A DNA stretch of 33,130 nt from the NCBI GenBank assembly GCA_029246605.1, contig JAQWMV010000069.1:1-33130 (forward strand), read 5' to 3'. Each line of letters starts with the position of its first letter. The stretch's first letter is position 1. This document shows, piece after piece, positions 19,185-30,115 of the stretch. The notes under the pieces were generated by a model. The model was given only the letters and a program-made list of their open reading frames with translations. It searched no databases and was not told where the DNA came from. Source of the DNA: Pseudomonadales bacterium. GTDB taxonomy: Bacteria; Pseudomonadota; Gammaproteobacteria; Pseudomonadales; Azotimanducaceae. Made by a program: the position numbers and the translations under genes.

Positions 19185-21512
19185 ATGTTCGAGACGGAAG
19201 GTTTCATTCTAAGCCGTCAATTCAAAGACCATCAGGATGGGGAGGAATTGATCTTTTGGCTCGTTACCGATGGTGAACCGCTACAGATTGTTCTTTCCCA
19301 ACAACCCTCGGTGTTTTTTGTTGCAGAATCCGATTTAGCCGCAACGATAAAGTTGCTTTCCGACATCAAGGGTTATACCCACGAGCTCGTTGAGCTCAAG
19401 ACCTTTTCTACAGCTGATACTGCCGTTGCTTTGTATTTTCCAGGTCAACGAGAACTTCATTTCGCTCGGACTAGATTGGAAAATGCTGATATTACGGCGT
19501 ACGAAGCAGATCTTAGACCCACCGATAGATATTTAATGGAAAGATTCATTATGGGTGCGGTGCATGTTCGGGGACAACTTAAAGAAGGTAGTCGGATCTG
19601 CGTTGATCCGAAGCTCCGCCCCAGCGAGTTCAAACCTGACTTGAAAGTAGTTTCTCTGGATATCGAAACCTCCTATACGGAGAATATCCTATATTCCATC
19701 GCTGTTTATGGCGCAACAGAGCGTATTGTCATGATGGTGTCAGACACTCCGGTGACCTCTCAGGATTTTGAGATTGAATGTTTCCCTGACGAAAGATCGC
19801 TCATCACAGGATTCCTATCGTGGGTAGCAAAGGTAGATCCTGATGTCATTATTGGCTGGAGCGTCGTTGCTTTTGACCTTCACTTTTTACAGGAAAGATG
19901 CAACGCATTGGGTATCGATTTTCGTCTGGGACGCGCCCAGGAAAAGATTGTCTGGCGCACCGCGAGTACGCAAAGGCACTATGCCCTGGTTCCCGGAAGG
20001 GTAGTGTTAGACGGTATAGAGCTCTTAAAGACAGCGACATTCTCTTTTGAAAGTTTTTCACTGGATTACGTTGCACGAGAACTCCTTGGGGAAGGGAAAC
20101 TTGTAGACGACGTCGATGCAAGGGCTGCTGAAATTCAGGATATGTATGCGCATGATCGTGATCTGCTCGCGGCATACAATCTGCAGGACTGTCGTCTGGT
20201 ATGGGAAATTTTTGAGAAGACGGATCTCATTAATTTTTCGATAGAGCGATCCGTGTTGACAGGCCTGGATCTTGATCGTCCCGGCGGTTCGGTTGCTGCT
20301 TTTGATTTTCTTTATTTACCCCGACTGCATAGGGAGGGGTTTATCGCGCCCACGGCAGGAGAGGCGAATGCGGAGGGGAGCCCTGGTGGTTTTGTGCTCG
20401 ACTCGAAAGCTGGCCTGTATGACGATGTTATTGTTCTGGATTTCAAGAGCCTATATCCGAGCATTATTCGGACCTTTCATGTAGATCCCTTGGCGATGAT
20501 CACGGCAGAGGTGGATGCGATTCCAGGATTCAAAGGTGGTACGTTTTCCCGAGACAGAACCATTTTGCCAAAGATCATCGAACGCTTATGGCTAGCTCGA
20601 GATAAGGCGAAACAGGATGGCGATGGCGCGATGTCACAAGCCATTAAAATTATCATGAATTCTTTTTACGGTGTTTTGGGAACTTCTGTGTGTCGTTTTT
20701 TTGATGGGCGACTGGCAAGTTCGATAACCATGCGTGGTCACGATATTCTTCGTCAGACTCAAGATCTCATTGAAGCGAGAGGTTTTCGCGTGATATATGG
20801 AGATACCGATTCCGTATTTGTCCACATGAGTGATGGGGATGTGGCCAACCGCGCGGCAGATCTGGTTAGTTTTCTGAATGAATGGTGGCGTAGTCACTTA
20901 CAGCAGCAGTACGCTATTGAGAGTTTCTTGGAGCTGGAGTACGAAACTCACTTTGACAGGTTCCTTATGCCAACTGTTCGCGGCTCGGAGAAAGGTAGTA
21001 AAAAGCGTTATGCGGGGTTGGTGTGCAAGGATGGGCAATCACATCTTGTTTTTAAGGGCCTGGAGACGGTTAGAAGCGACTGGACGCCGTTGGCGAGAGA
21101 CTTCCAACAGGAACTCTATAGGAGAATATTTCTTGATGAGCCCTACGTTGACTACGTCAAGCAGATAGTCAGTGCCGTTCAGAATGGAGAGGTGGATAGT
21201 CAGTTAGTACTAAGACGTCGTATGCGTAGGAAGATAGATGATTATGTAAAAAATGTGCCCCCGCATGTTCGCGCGGCTCGCATTGCACGCGATGCACGGG
21301 CAAGTAGGGGTCTCCCAGAGATTGATACAAATGGTAGTTGGGTCGAGTATCTGATGACGCTTAATGGCCCTGAACCGAAGCAGTATGTTAAGTCGCGACT
21401 TGACTATGACTTCTACGTTGAACGTCAGTTGATGCCAATTGCCGACGCAATACTGTCGTTCAAATCTACCTCACTGGGTGATATCACTGATCGTCAGTTG
21501 TCATTGTTTTAG
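19185..21512 (+). CDS. polB: DNA polymerase II (family B)
   Basis: Exonuclease SLDIETS, DFKSLYPSII, IMNSFYGVLG, YGDTDSVFV motifs; 775 aa. Confidence 0.95.
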   Translation: MFETEGFILSRQFKDHQDGEELIFWLVTDGEPLQIVLSQQPSVFFVAESDLAATIKLLSDIKGYTHELVELKTFSTADTAVALYFPGQRELHFARTRLENADITAYEADLRPTDRYLMERFIMGAVHVRGQLKEGSRICVDPKLRPSEFKPDLKVVSLDIETSYTENILYSIAVYGATERIVMMVSDTPVTSQDFEIECFPDERSLITGFLSWVAKVDPDVIIGWSVVAFDLHFLQERCNALGIDFRLGRAQEKIVWRTASTQRHYALVPGRVVLDGIELLKTATFSFESFSLDYVARELLGEGKLVDDVDARAAEIQDMYAHDRDLLAAYNLQDCRLVWEIFEKTDLINFSIERSVLTGLDLDRPGGSVAAFDFLYLPRLHREGFIAPTAGEANAEGSPGGFVLDSKAGLYDDVIVLDFKSLYPSIIRTFHVDPLAMITAEVDAIPGFKGGTFSRDRTILPKIIERLWLARDKAKQDGDGAMSQAIKIIMNSFYGVLGTSVCRFFDGRLASSITMRGHDILRQTQDLIEARGFRVIYGDTDSVFVHMSDGDVANRAADLVSFLNEWWRSHLQQQYAIESFLELEYETHFDRFLMPTVRGSEKGSKKRYAGLVCKDGQSHLVFKGLETVRSDWTPLARDFQQELYRRIFLDEPYVDYVKQIVSAVQNGEVDSQLVLRRRMRRKIDDYVKNVPPHVRAARIARDARASRGLPEIDTNGSWVEYLMTLNGPEPKQYVKSRLDYDFYVERQLMPIADAILSFKSTSLGDITDRQLSLF

Positions 21513-22505
21513 GCTGTTGACCATGTCTGTGGTCAGTCGAGCACCAAAATTAGCAACAAGTAATGAGGCGGATTGATTGGCGTATGCTGTGGCGGTACGT
21601 AAATCGCTACCGCTACACATTTTAGCAAGAAATGAACCCGCGAAATTATCACCGGCACCGGTTGTATCTACAGCTGTGGTAGGAACTCCGGGTACATGAA
21701 TGACATCCTGCCCGTTCGAGACCATTGCGCCGTCTTTACCGCAAGTCATAGCAAAGAAAGGGCAGGCCTCTCGAATAACCGCAACAGCATCCTCGGGTGT
21801 TGACGTGCTGGTCCACAGGTTTGCTTCCTCTGTGTTGCAGAAAAGTATGTCTATACCTCGACTAATGATGGTATCGAAAGCGCTCTTAAAATTTTCTACC
21901 ATGGCTGGGTCTGAAAGCGTCAGCGCAACCTTTACACCCGCAGTCCGGGCTATAGATTGTGCTTCGAGTACCGCCTCAAATGCGGAGGGCGAACTCACCA
22001 GGTAACCTTCGATGTATAGGATACTGGAGTTTCTCAATGCATCAGGATTTAGCTCTTGAATCGAAAATTGTTGAGTGATGCCGAGGTGAGTTGTCATGGT
22101 ACGTTCCGCATCTGGGGTAACCATGGAAATGCACTCTCCGGTGACGCCGGGTTCTCGGTGAGCAGTGAGATTCGTACTTATGCCGAGGTCTTCCAAGTCC
22201 TTGACGAAAAAGTCTCCCGTTTGGTCGTTTGCCACTTTGCAACTATAGAACGCGCGGCAACCCAATTGGGATACTGCGACCACCGTGTTGGCTGCAGAAC
22301 CGCCTCCAGAAAGTTTCACTATCTGATGTTCGTGTTCACGTTCAAGCAACTGAACCAGACGCACTCTGTCCTCGGCATCGATTAGTGTCATGACTCCTTT
22401 GGGTAATTTGGCGAGATCGAGGAAGTCGTTAGTTACCTCGTATTCGGTATCTACCAGCGCGTTACCGATCCCATACACATCGTATTTGTCTATTTTAGTA
22501 TCCAT
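21501..22505 (-). CDS. PfkB-family carbohydrate/adenosine kinase
   Basis: KLSGGGSAANTVVAVSQLG..VDTTGAGDNFAGSFLAK. Confidence 0.9.
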   Translation of the reverse strand: MDTKIDKYDVYGIGNALVDTEYEVTNDFLDLAKLPKGVMTLIDAEDRVRLVQLLEREHEHQIVKLSGGGSAANTVVAVSQLGCRAFYSCKVANDQTGDFFVKDLEDLGISTNLTAHREPGVTGECISMVTPDAERTMTTHLGITQQFSIQELNPDALRNSSILYIEGYLVSSPSAFEAVLEAQSIARTAGVKVALTLSDPAMVENFKSAFDTIISRGIDILFCNTEEANLWTSTSTPEDAVAVIREACPFFAMTCGKDGAMVSNGQDVIHVPGVPTTAVDTTGAGDNFAGSFLAKMCSGSDLRTATAYANQSASLLVANFGARLTTDMVNSLKQ

Positions 22506-23788
22506 TACTTGAGTGCATGAAATGCCTGTTCTGCGGCTTCCAGTGTAAGTTTAAACTCAGCATGACCATGTGCGCTCGACACGAATGCAGCTTCAAAAGG
22601 GGAGGGCGCAAAGTTAACACCCTCTGCTAACATCTTAACGAAAAATTTACTGAACAGGTCTCCATCGGCATTCATGACTTGATTAAAGTTAGTCACTGGA
22701 TTGACCGAAGTGAAAAAAAAGCCAAACATCCCGCCGACCTGGTTGGTTGAGAACGGGATCCCAGCGTTGTTTGCCAAATGCTGCAACTGATCAACCAATT
22801 GTTTAGTAGCTGTGCTTAGATTATTGAAAAAGGAAGCCTCCTCGATGATAGATAGTGTTGCCAGACCCGCAGTCATTGCTATCGGATTGCCGGATAGCGT
22901 TCCTGCTTGATAGACATCACCAAGTGGTGCGAGTTTGGACATAACATCTTTTCGACCTCCAAATGCACCAACTGGCATGCCACCACCAATGACTTTTCCT
23001 AGTGTCGTCAAATCTGGTTTTATATTGTATGTCGTCTGAGCACCGCCTAATGCGACGCGAAAGCCGGTCATTACTTCGTCAAAGATGAGCAGGCTGCCAT
23101 GATGGTTACAAACATCTCGCAGGCACTCTAAGAAACCTTCCACCGGCGGTATACATCCCATATTTCCGGCAACCGGCTCGATAATAATTGCTGCGATCTC
23201 GTCACCAATCTGGGTAAACAATTCCCGCACCTGTGCCGGATTATTAAATTCCAGCGTTAGTGTATTTTCGGCAAAACTATTGGGTACACCCGCCGAGTCA
23301 GGTTGCCCAAGTGTTAAAGCACCGGATCCTGCCTTAACGAGCAAAGAATCTGCATGTCCGTGATAGCAACCTTCAAATTTGACGATCTTGTCTCTACCAG
23401 TGAAACCACGGGCCAGACGGATGGCACTCATCGTAGCTTCAGTACCCGAATTGACCATTCGAATCATTTCGATGCTGGGCAAGAGTGAGCAAATCTTTTC
23501 TGCCAGTTCGGTTTCAAGTTGTGTAGGTGCGCCGAAGCTAAGCCCCAGTTCTGCTGTTTCCTGTATTTTTTTAATCACCAAAGGATGCGCATGCCCGAGG
23601 ATCATGGGTCCCCAGGATCCAACATAGTCGACGTAGCTGTTGTCATCGACATCGTGTAGATAGGCCCCTTTTGCACTGGCAATAAATATGGGTTCCCCAC
23701 CAACGCGCCTGAAGTCCCTAACCGGTGAGTTGACACCTCCAGGTGCGATTTTTTTCGCTGCTGCAAAAAGATTTTGTGAACGCGTCAT
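22505..23788 (-). CDS. hemL: Glutamate-1-semialdehyde 2,1-aminomutase
   Basis: [59 protein letters not shown]. Confidence 0.96.
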   Translation of the reverse strand: MTRSQNLFAAAKKIAPGGVNSPVRDFRRVGGEPIFIASAKGAYLHDVDDNSYVDYVGSWGPMILGHAHPLVIKKIQETAELGLSFGAPTQLETELAEKICSLLPSIEMIRMVNSGTEATMSAIRLARGFTGRDKIVKFEGCYHGHADSLLVKAGSGALTLGQPDSAGVPNSFAENTLTLEFNNPAQVRELFTQIGDEIAAIIIEPVAGNMGCIPPVEGFLECLRDVCNHHGSLLIFDEVMTGFRVALGGAQTTYNIKPDLTTLGKVIGGGMPVGAFGGRKDVMSKLAPLGDVYQAGTLSGNPIAMTAGLATLSIIEEASFFNNLSTATKQLVDQLQHLANNAGIPFSTNQVGGMFGFFFTSVNPVTNFNQVMNADGDLFSKFFVKMLAEGVNFAPSPFEAAFVSSAHGHAEFKLTLEAAEQAFHALK

Positions 23789-23841
23789 CGCATGCCCGTC
23801 ATTAGTTGAGGTGCGAATTCAAGCACAAGAGCCGCTGCGTT

Positions 23842-25584
23842 TCAAAGCTGGTAGTGAGACTCGATATCTTCCTTGGTCACGATCCCGACAGGATAGTCGA
23901 TGAGTGGGGCAGAAATACGATTCACATAGAGTGCTCCAACACCGGCACCGTTGATCGTATCCAGTGCTTCACTGAGGGTTGCCTGCAACAGGATTGACGT
24001 CACGTCTTTGCGAGTAGCGGGTATCTCATTCAGATTTATTGGGCGCATATTTTCGTCACCAAGATCGATATTGTTGACATCTAGATAGGTCACCAGATCC
24101 GCAGTTCGAAGGATAGTGTCAGGTCTCTGGTCACCATCAATGAGCAGCCATTGTGGTTTGCTGGCGTTAATTTCATTGATGCGTTCAGCGTCAATTAGTT
24201 GAGAGACACGCAGAAAACTTCGCGACATGATGCTGGCAACAGAGGCTCTGTTCAGTGCCATTGATAGCGGGTTTTGACGGAAATCCAGACCTAGCATTTC
24301 CATCTGGGTAATAAAGATCGATTTCTGTCCATAGAGTTCACTGGCGACAATGTTGGCGACAACAATGACTAGCATGGCAGGTAAAATAATATTCGGATTG
24401 TGTGTCATCTCGACGATCGCCATCAAGGCTGCGAGTGGGGCTTGCAGGGCAGCCCCCATCATGGCTCCCATACCCAGCATGACGTAGAAGGCAGGTGAAG
24501 AAAGACCATCCGTTAAATAATGGGCGAAGGCCGCTAATATTCCGCCAGCCAGCGCACCTATAAAAACAGTCGGGCCTATCAAACCAACAGGCATCCCAAG
24601 CGCGACACTGGTTGCGCTGGTCAGTAGCTTCAAAAAGCACACCGCAATTAGGATAAGTAACGGGATCTCGCCGAGCAGCGCACTGTGGACAGTGTCGTAG
24701 CCTACACCGAGCACCTGGGGTACGAGTAGTGCAACTAGGCCGGTCACAGTTGCTGCAATCATGAGTTTCAGGGGTAACGATTTTGGTGCCGCATCGTGAA
24801 TAACCTGGATTGTCTTAACGAATAGTGCTGCAACCGACCCAATAAATATGCCCTCCAGGATCAAAAACGGCAGATCGAAGAATGAAAGCATGGCAACCGG
24901 GGGTACACCGAAGGCAATATCTGCACCGAAGACCAGTTGATTGAGTAAAGCCGCAACCACCGCTGCGAGAATAACGGGTACGAAACCGGCAATCGTGTAC
25001 TCGAGGATGATGACTTCCATTGAAAAAATAACACCCGCGATGGGCGTATTGAAGGAGCCAGCGATAGCGGCAGCTGCGCCACAGCCCACCAGTATTCGAA
25101 TACTGTTGTTCGGCAGGTTTAGGGATTGCCCCAGCAAACTGCTGCCTGCGGCCCCCAGATGGATGGCAGGGCCTTCTCTACCGCCGGATTGTCCGGATAC
25201 AAGGCCAATCGTACCGGCGAATAGTTGAGTCAGGAGGTTGCCTACCGGCATGTGACCCTGATATCGCCCCAGGCGCTGCAACACGTGGGTGACGCCAACA
25301 GGCCGATGGTCCGGTTTAATTAGCCTCATAAAGAGCGCCAGGAAAAGTCCACCGACGAACGGCATGATGAAAAAATACGGCCAAGATAACCCTTCAAAAT
25401 TCTCGGAATGGCCTGGAAGCATTATAGATAGGGGTATTTCCACCATTTTTCTAAATACTATGATGACCAGACCCGTCACCAGGCCCGAGCAAATACCGAG
25501 TAGTGCTAGCTGTGGAGTCGAGTCTACAGAAGCCAACTGGCGCCTAAAGGTATCCATCGAGACTCTTGCAAAGATCCGTTTCAT
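23842..25584 (-). CDS. ClC-family chloride channel/transporter with C-terminal CBS-domain region
   Basis: SGQSGGREGPAIHLG, GSFNTPIAGVIFSMEV, GLIGPTVFIGALAGG; alternative start at 25557. Confidence 0.88.
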   Translation of the reverse strand: MKRIFARVSMDTFRRQLASVDSTPQLALLGICSGLVTGLVIIVFRKMVEIPLSIMLPGHSENFEGLSWPYFFIMPFVGGLFLALFMRLIKPDHRPVGVTHVLQRLGRYQGHMPVGNLLTQLFAGTIGLVSGQSGGREGPAIHLGAAGSSLLGQSLNLPNNSIRILVGCGAAAAIAGSFNTPIAGVIFSMEVIILEYTIAGFVPVILAAVVAALLNQLVFGADIAFGVPPVAMLSFFDLPFLILEGIFIGSVAALFVKTIQVIHDAAPKSLPLKLMIAATVTGLVALLVPQVLGVGYDTVHSALLGEIPLLILIAVCFLKLLTSATSVALGMPVGLIGPTVFIGALAGGILAAFAHYLTDGLSSPAFYVMLGMGAMMGAALQAPLAALMAIVEMTHNPNIILPAMLVIVVANIVASELYGQKSIFITQMEMLGLDFRQNPLSMALNRASVASIMSRSFLRVSQLIDAERINEINASKPQWLLIDGDQRPDTILRTADLVTYLDVNNIDLGDENMRPINLNEIPATRKDVTSILLQATLSEALDTINGAGVGALYVNRISAPLIDYPVGIVTKEDIESHYQL

Positions 25585-25652
25585 ATACCAGATTGGTTCG
25601 TTTTCATTATTTTCTGCTAAGCTATTCGATCCGCGGTCGGAAATGAAGCCCT

Positions 25653-26390
25653 ATGGCGGCAGTAAAAGGTAGCAAACAGCACCAGATGGTGGTCGTACCA
25701 TACCGTCCTTTGTACAAGGTGGCTATTTTCTGTGTGTTTTTAGTCTTTATGGCAACCTTTAGTTGGTTGACCTACGAATTCGGCATGAGTCAGGGTATTG
25801 CACTTAAAGTCGCGGTTGTTAAGGAAAGAGATGAAATTCGCCAACAGTTGGACGAGGCGCGGTCGAGCATTCAAAGAATGCGAGGTGAAATAGCAGAATT
25901 GAAACTTGGCGGGGAGGTGGATTCAATTGCAACGGAGGAGGTACGACAGTCAGTCGAAGCGCTGCAAGCGCAAATAGCCCTGCTAGAGGAAGAAATCATA
26001 TTCTATAAGGGTGTGATGGTGCCTAACGTAGGAGATAAGGGTCTACGTATCGAGCGCCTGGATATGTTGAAGACAGTTGCCCCAAATCGTTTTAAATATA
26101 AACTGTTATTGACCCAGGTAGTGGATAAGCACGAATACGTAGAAGGGGGTGTTTTTATCAACCTACGGGGGCTGGAAGGACAGAACGAAAAAGAATTCAA
26201 ATTGAGCGATTTGGATAGTGGCAAGCAGGAAGGGATTCGGTACAGATTTAAATACTTTCAGAATATTGATGGTGAATTGACACTGCCGCAAGGATTTGAA
26301 CCGACACAAATAATGATAGTTGCGCAGCCTAGTGGACGTAATGCGCAACTTCTGGAACGAAAATTTGATTGGCATTTAACGGGAGGATAG
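25653..26390 (+). CDS. Single-pass membrane coiled-coil protein, DUF6776-like
   Basis: N-terminal TM helix (KVAIFCVFLVFMATFSWLTYEFG), coiled coil, C-terminal beta-rich domain; upstream of bactofilin. Confidence 0.6.
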   Translation: MAAVKGSKQHQMVVVPYRPLYKVAIFCVFLVFMATFSWLTYEFGMSQGIALKVAVVKERDEIRQQLDEARSSIQRMRGEIAELKLGGEVDSIATEEVRQSVEALQAQIALLEEEIIFYKGVMVPNVGDKGLRIERLDMLKTVAPNRFKYKLLLTQVVDKHEYVEGGVFINLRGLEGQNEKEFKLSDLDSGKQEGIRYRFKYFQNIDGELTLPQGFEPTQIMIVAQPSGRNAQLLERKFDWHLTGG

Positions 26391-26394
26391 ACAA

Positions 26395-26847
26395 ATGTTT
26401 GGTAAGGAAAACCGACCAGAAGCCGGCGTAACGTTGGTCGCGACCAATTGTGAGTTAGTGGGCGACATTCATTTTAGCGATCAACTTTTGATCAATGGCA
26501 TAGTGAAGGGGAATATATATGCTCAGGCAGGGTCAAAAGCGACGGTTACAATCAGCGAGAAAGGCAGAGTTCGTGGAGAGATTCGTGTTCCTAACGTGAT
26601 AGTCAACGGCAAGGTATTCGGTGATATCAACTCAGATAAACACCTGGAGCTGGCGGCAAAAGCTGAAGTCAAAGGCAGCGTATATTACAGTTTGATCGAA
26701 ATGGTTATGGGTAGTCGGGTTGACGGACATCTCATCCATGCACCCGATGGAAAGAAAGAGGCTAAAGCAGCTGGAGAAACCAGAGAAGACAGCAATATTA
26801 AGAAACCTAAAGTAGCGGCGGTCAACACTGCTACCGGTAATGCTTGA
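26395..26847 (+). CDS. Bactofilin (polymer-forming cytoskeletal protein)
   Basis: VTLVATNCELVGDIHFSDQLLINGIVKGNI..VNGKVFGDINSDKHLELAAKAEVKGSVYYSLIEMVMGSRVDG beta-helix repeats. Confidence 0.9.
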   Translation: MFGKENRPEAGVTLVATNCELVGDIHFSDQLLINGIVKGNIYAQAGSKATVTISEKGRVRGEIRVPNVIVNGKVFGDINSDKHLELAAKAEVKGSVYYSLIEMVMGSRVDGHLIHAPDGKKEAKAAGETREDSNIKKPKVAAVNTATGNA

Positions 26848-26879
26848 ATAAATTGATGGTTGATGCCAGATAGACACCT

Positions 26880-27224
26880 ATGAACGACATGTCCTTACCA
26901 CAAGTATCCTTTTCTAAGGCAGCGGCGACAAAGGTCAAGCTGTTGGTTGACGAGGAAGACAATGAAGATTTGAAGCTCCGCGTTTTTGTCACAGGTGGAG
27001 GGTGCTCTGGGTTTGAATATGGGTTTACCTTTGATGAAGATATGGAGGAAGACGACACGAGTATTGAAGAGCAGGGAGTCGTTTTGCTGGTCGATGCATT
27101 GAGCTTTCAGTATCTCGTGGGTGCCGAGATTGATTATATGGAAGATTTACAGGGCTCACGGTTCGTGGTGAAAAATCCTAACGCAGCATCAACCTGTGGA
27201 TGCGGAAACTCGTTTTCTATCTAA
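26880..27224 (+). CDS. erpA: Iron-sulfur cluster insertion protein ErpA (A-type carrier)
   Basis: [28 protein letters not shown]. Confidence 0.95.
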   Translation: MNDMSLPQVSFSKAAATKVKLLVDEEDNEDLKLRVFVTGGGCSGFEYGFTFDEDMEEDDTSIEEQGVVLLVDALSFQYLVGAEIDYMEDLQGSRFVVKNPNAASTCGCGNSFSI

Positions 27225-27239
27225 ACTATTGCCTGGCGA

Positions 27240-28559
27240 CTACTCTGACGCATTAGCATCGGGTGTGGAATTTCTTGCCCGTGCATATCCTGTTTTACCC
27301 TGTATTGCTGCGAGTTGCGTTAAAAAGCCAGTGGTTTCTCTGTGGAAATGTTCGAGGTCGGAAGCGGCAATAGGATCTGCTTTAGGCAGTTTGACGGTTC
27401 TTGGATTGCGGTGGACACCACTGACCAGGAACTCGTAGTGCAGATGCGGTGCTGTTGCCCATCCAGTTGATCCTACATAGCCAATGGTTTGTCCCTGCCG
27501 AACCGATGCACCTGCCCTGATGCCCTTACCGAAGCTCGATAGATGTAAGTACTTGGTGGTGTATTGCTGACCATGTTGGATAACAACGTACTTTCCAGAT
27601 GCGCTATTTTGTCTCGAAATGGAGACTTTACCATCACCCGCTGCAACAACCGGTGTGCCTTTATTCGCCGCATAGTCTATGCCTCGGTGAGGCATGACTT
27701 TCTTGTGAATCGGATGAAGACGACGCAGATTGAATCGTGAACTGACGTGTGAAAAGTGTACCGGGTCACGGATAAAGGCTTTCCTGAGGCTCAAGCCCTG
27801 TGGTGTGTAGTAATCCTGGCGACCACCATGGTCGAGATATCGAACGGCAACATGAGTCTTGCCCATGTTGGTAAATTCCGCTGCCAAGATGATGCCGTCT
27901 TTGACTTTTTGACCCTCGACATAAATTTCTTCGTAAAGTAGTGCGAAAGAGTCACCCTGGCGCATATCCAGTGCAAAGCTGATATCCCACTGAAACACAT
28001 AACTAAGTTGCATAATGATATTGTCTGACAGACCGGCTCTCTTGCCGGCCAGATACAAACTTGGAGCATCCTCATCGATCGATGCTATTTGATAGGCGGT
28101 TAGACTTTCAGTAGGTAATTGAATCTGTTCGGCACTAAAACCGTTATCGGTACGCTGTATCAACAAAGTGTTAAAAGCGCTGGGCTGGTAACGCAGGCCC
28201 ATAAGAATGCCTTCCTCGTTGACTTGGAAACTAAGCTTTTTACCCGGGAGAATCTTCACCAGGACAGAGACCTCGGAACCGATATCTACAATAGTCTGCA
28301 GGTCGGCAGCGGGTAAGCCCAATCGTTGGAAAATTTTGGAAAGATTGTCACCAGATTTGATCGTGAGATCTGTCCACGGGACTTGTTGGTCTACTTCTAA
28401 CACTGTTTGCTCAGTGACCGGCGCGGGTGCTTCTACCGCCAGAGAAATAGGGACTCTTACGGTGTCACTCTGCTGAGCAGGGACCATCGTAAAAACAACG
28501 GCTAGAAAACTGGCCAGAACGAGTGCGGTCTTGATATGAGATCTTGGGTATCGATTCAT
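27240..28559 (-). CDS. M23-family murein endopeptidase (MepM-like)
   Basis: MPHRGIDYAANKGTPVVAAGDGKV..YLHLSSFGKGIRAGASVRQGQTIGYVGSTGWATAPHLHYEF; OapA/LysM-like N-terminal region. Confidence 0.92.
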   Translation of the reverse strand: MNRYPRSHIKTALVLASFLAVVFTMVPAQQSDTVRVPISLAVEAPAPVTEQTVLEVDQQVPWTDLTIKSGDNLSKIFQRLGLPAADLQTIVDIGSEVSVLVKILPGKKLSFQVNEEGILMGLRYQPSAFNTLLIQRTDNGFSAEQIQLPTESLTAYQIASIDEDAPSLYLAGKRAGLSDNIIMQLSYVFQWDISFALDMRQGDSFALLYEEIYVEGQKVKDGIILAAEFTNMGKTHVAVRYLDHGGRQDYYTPQGLSLRKAFIRDPVHFSHVSSRFNLRRLHPIHKKVMPHRGIDYAANKGTPVVAAGDGKVSISRQNSASGKYVVIQHGQQYTTKYLHLSSFGKGIRAGASVRQGQTIGYVGSTGWATAPHLHYEFLVSGVHRNPRTVKLPKADPIAASDLEHFHRETTGFLTQLAAIQGKTGYARARNSTPDANASE

Positions 28560-28809
28560 AAAAAATGACTGATATAGCGCTTCTTTTTTAGTGTGGCTTG
28601 TAACGATCTGATGCTAACTATATAAAAAATAAAGAAATAATAAAACTTTATATTAAATTAATTCACTCGTCGCTCACATTCCTGCAGCTTGTATTTCCGC
28701 AGATATACTGTATTTTTGCGCCCAACAGCAGACAGTGGTGAGCGCAAGAGTACATAAGTACTAAAGTCGCTACAAATTAGGCGTTTTTCAATTATCGTTA
28801 GAGTACCGT

Positions 28810-30102
28810 ATGGATAATTTCCTCGAACATCTCAAATTACTTGGCCTAGTCGCCCAGGGGAGCCAGGAAGAAGCACTTGCAGAGCATCTATCCGGGGGTT
28901 CTCGCACCGTCTATTGTGGGTTCGACCCGACAGCCGATAGTTTACATATTGGAAATCTTGTTCCGCTGCTGGCTCTCCGTCGCTTCCAGATGGCGGGCCA
29001 TCGACCTATTCTATTGGTGGGAGGGGCAACCGGCTTGATCGGTGATCCAGGTGGCAGGAACAGTGAACGTGATCTCAAACCAACTGAGGTTGTACTCGAT
29101 TACGTCGAAAAAATACGTGTTCAGGCTAGTCAATTTCTGGATTTTGATTGTGGTGAGACCTCCGCCATTGTCGTTGACAATGCCGAATGGACAAAAGATC
29201 TGACAGCAATTGCTTTTCTTCGTGACATAGGCAAACACTTTAGCGTTAATGCGATGATCAACAAGGAGTCGGTACGACGTAGGATCGAAGATGATTCTTC
29301 GGGTATTAGCTACACGGAATTTAGCTATATGATTCTCCAGGCTTACGACTTTGTAATATTGAATCGTCGCTTCGATTGCACGATCCAGATGGGTGGTAGT
29401 GATCAATGGGGCAACATCACCAGTGGTCTGGATTTGATTCGTCGCATCGAGAACAAGCAGGCCTATGCGTTAACTTATCCTTTACTGACTAAATCTGATG
29501 GCTCCAAATTCGGCAAGAGTGCAGGAGGAGCGGTTTGGTTGGATGCTGCGAAAACCTCGCCCTATGCCTTCTTTCAATTCTGGCGTAATGCTGATGATCT
29601 CGATGTATCAAACTTTTTGAAAGTATTTACTTTTCTGGATCTCTCAGAGATTGAGAAATTGCTGCAGGGGATGCAGCAGGATCCTGGTATGCGGCTACCA
29701 CAGATAAGACTGGCCGAAGAAGTCACCAGTCTGGTGCATGGTGAACAAGGATTGCTAGCCGCACAACGTATTAGTGAGGCACTGTTTAGCAATGCGATTC
29801 AGTCTTTGGGTGAAAGTGATCTGGCCCAGGTGGCGTTGGATGGATTACCTGTTACCAAGGTCTCAGAGTTGGAAAGTTCGCTGGTCGAAGTTCTCGTGAA
29901 TTCGGGGCTAGCCAGCACACCCAAGGGTCAGGTGACAGCGGGACAGGCCCGCAAGTTGATTAAAAGCAATGCTGTATCCGTGAATGGTGAGAAGGTCTCC
30001 GATGAGGGGATCGTGCTTACCCGGGATGAGGCGCTATTTGGTAAGTATGTGATTGTTCGGAAAGGTAAGAAGAATCATCATTTGGTGGTTTTTGAGGGGT
30101 AG
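28810..30102 (+). CDS. tyrS: Tyrosyl-tRNA synthetase
   Basis: YCGFDPTADSLHIGNLVPLLALRRFQ..GGSDQWGNI..KFGKS; C-terminal S4 domain. Confidence 0.97.
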   Translation: MDNFLEHLKLLGLVAQGSQEEALAEHLSGGSRTVYCGFDPTADSLHIGNLVPLLALRRFQMAGHRPILLVGGATGLIGDPGGRNSERDLKPTEVVLDYVEKIRVQASQFLDFDCGETSAIVVDNAEWTKDLTAIAFLRDIGKHFSVNAMINKESVRRRIEDDSSGISYTEFSYMILQAYDFVILNRRFDCTIQMGGSDQWGNITSGLDLIRRIENKQAYALTYPLLTKSDGSKFGKSAGGAVWLDAAKTSPYAFFQFWRNADDLDVSNFLKVFTFLDLSEIEKLLQGMQQDPGMRLPQIRLAEEVTSLVHGEQGLLAAQRISEALFSNAIQSLGESDLAQVALDGLPVTKVSELESSLVEVLVNSGLASTPKGQVTAGQARKLIKSNAVSVNGEKVSDEGIVLTRDEALFGKYVIVRKGKKNHHLVVFEG

Positions 30103-30115
30103 GGGCTGGGTTTTG

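Noticed and set aside
25289-25672. 127-aa plus ORF antisense to the ClC gene
   Set aside because: Antisense to a well-supported CDS; composition consistent with complement of membrane-protein codons.
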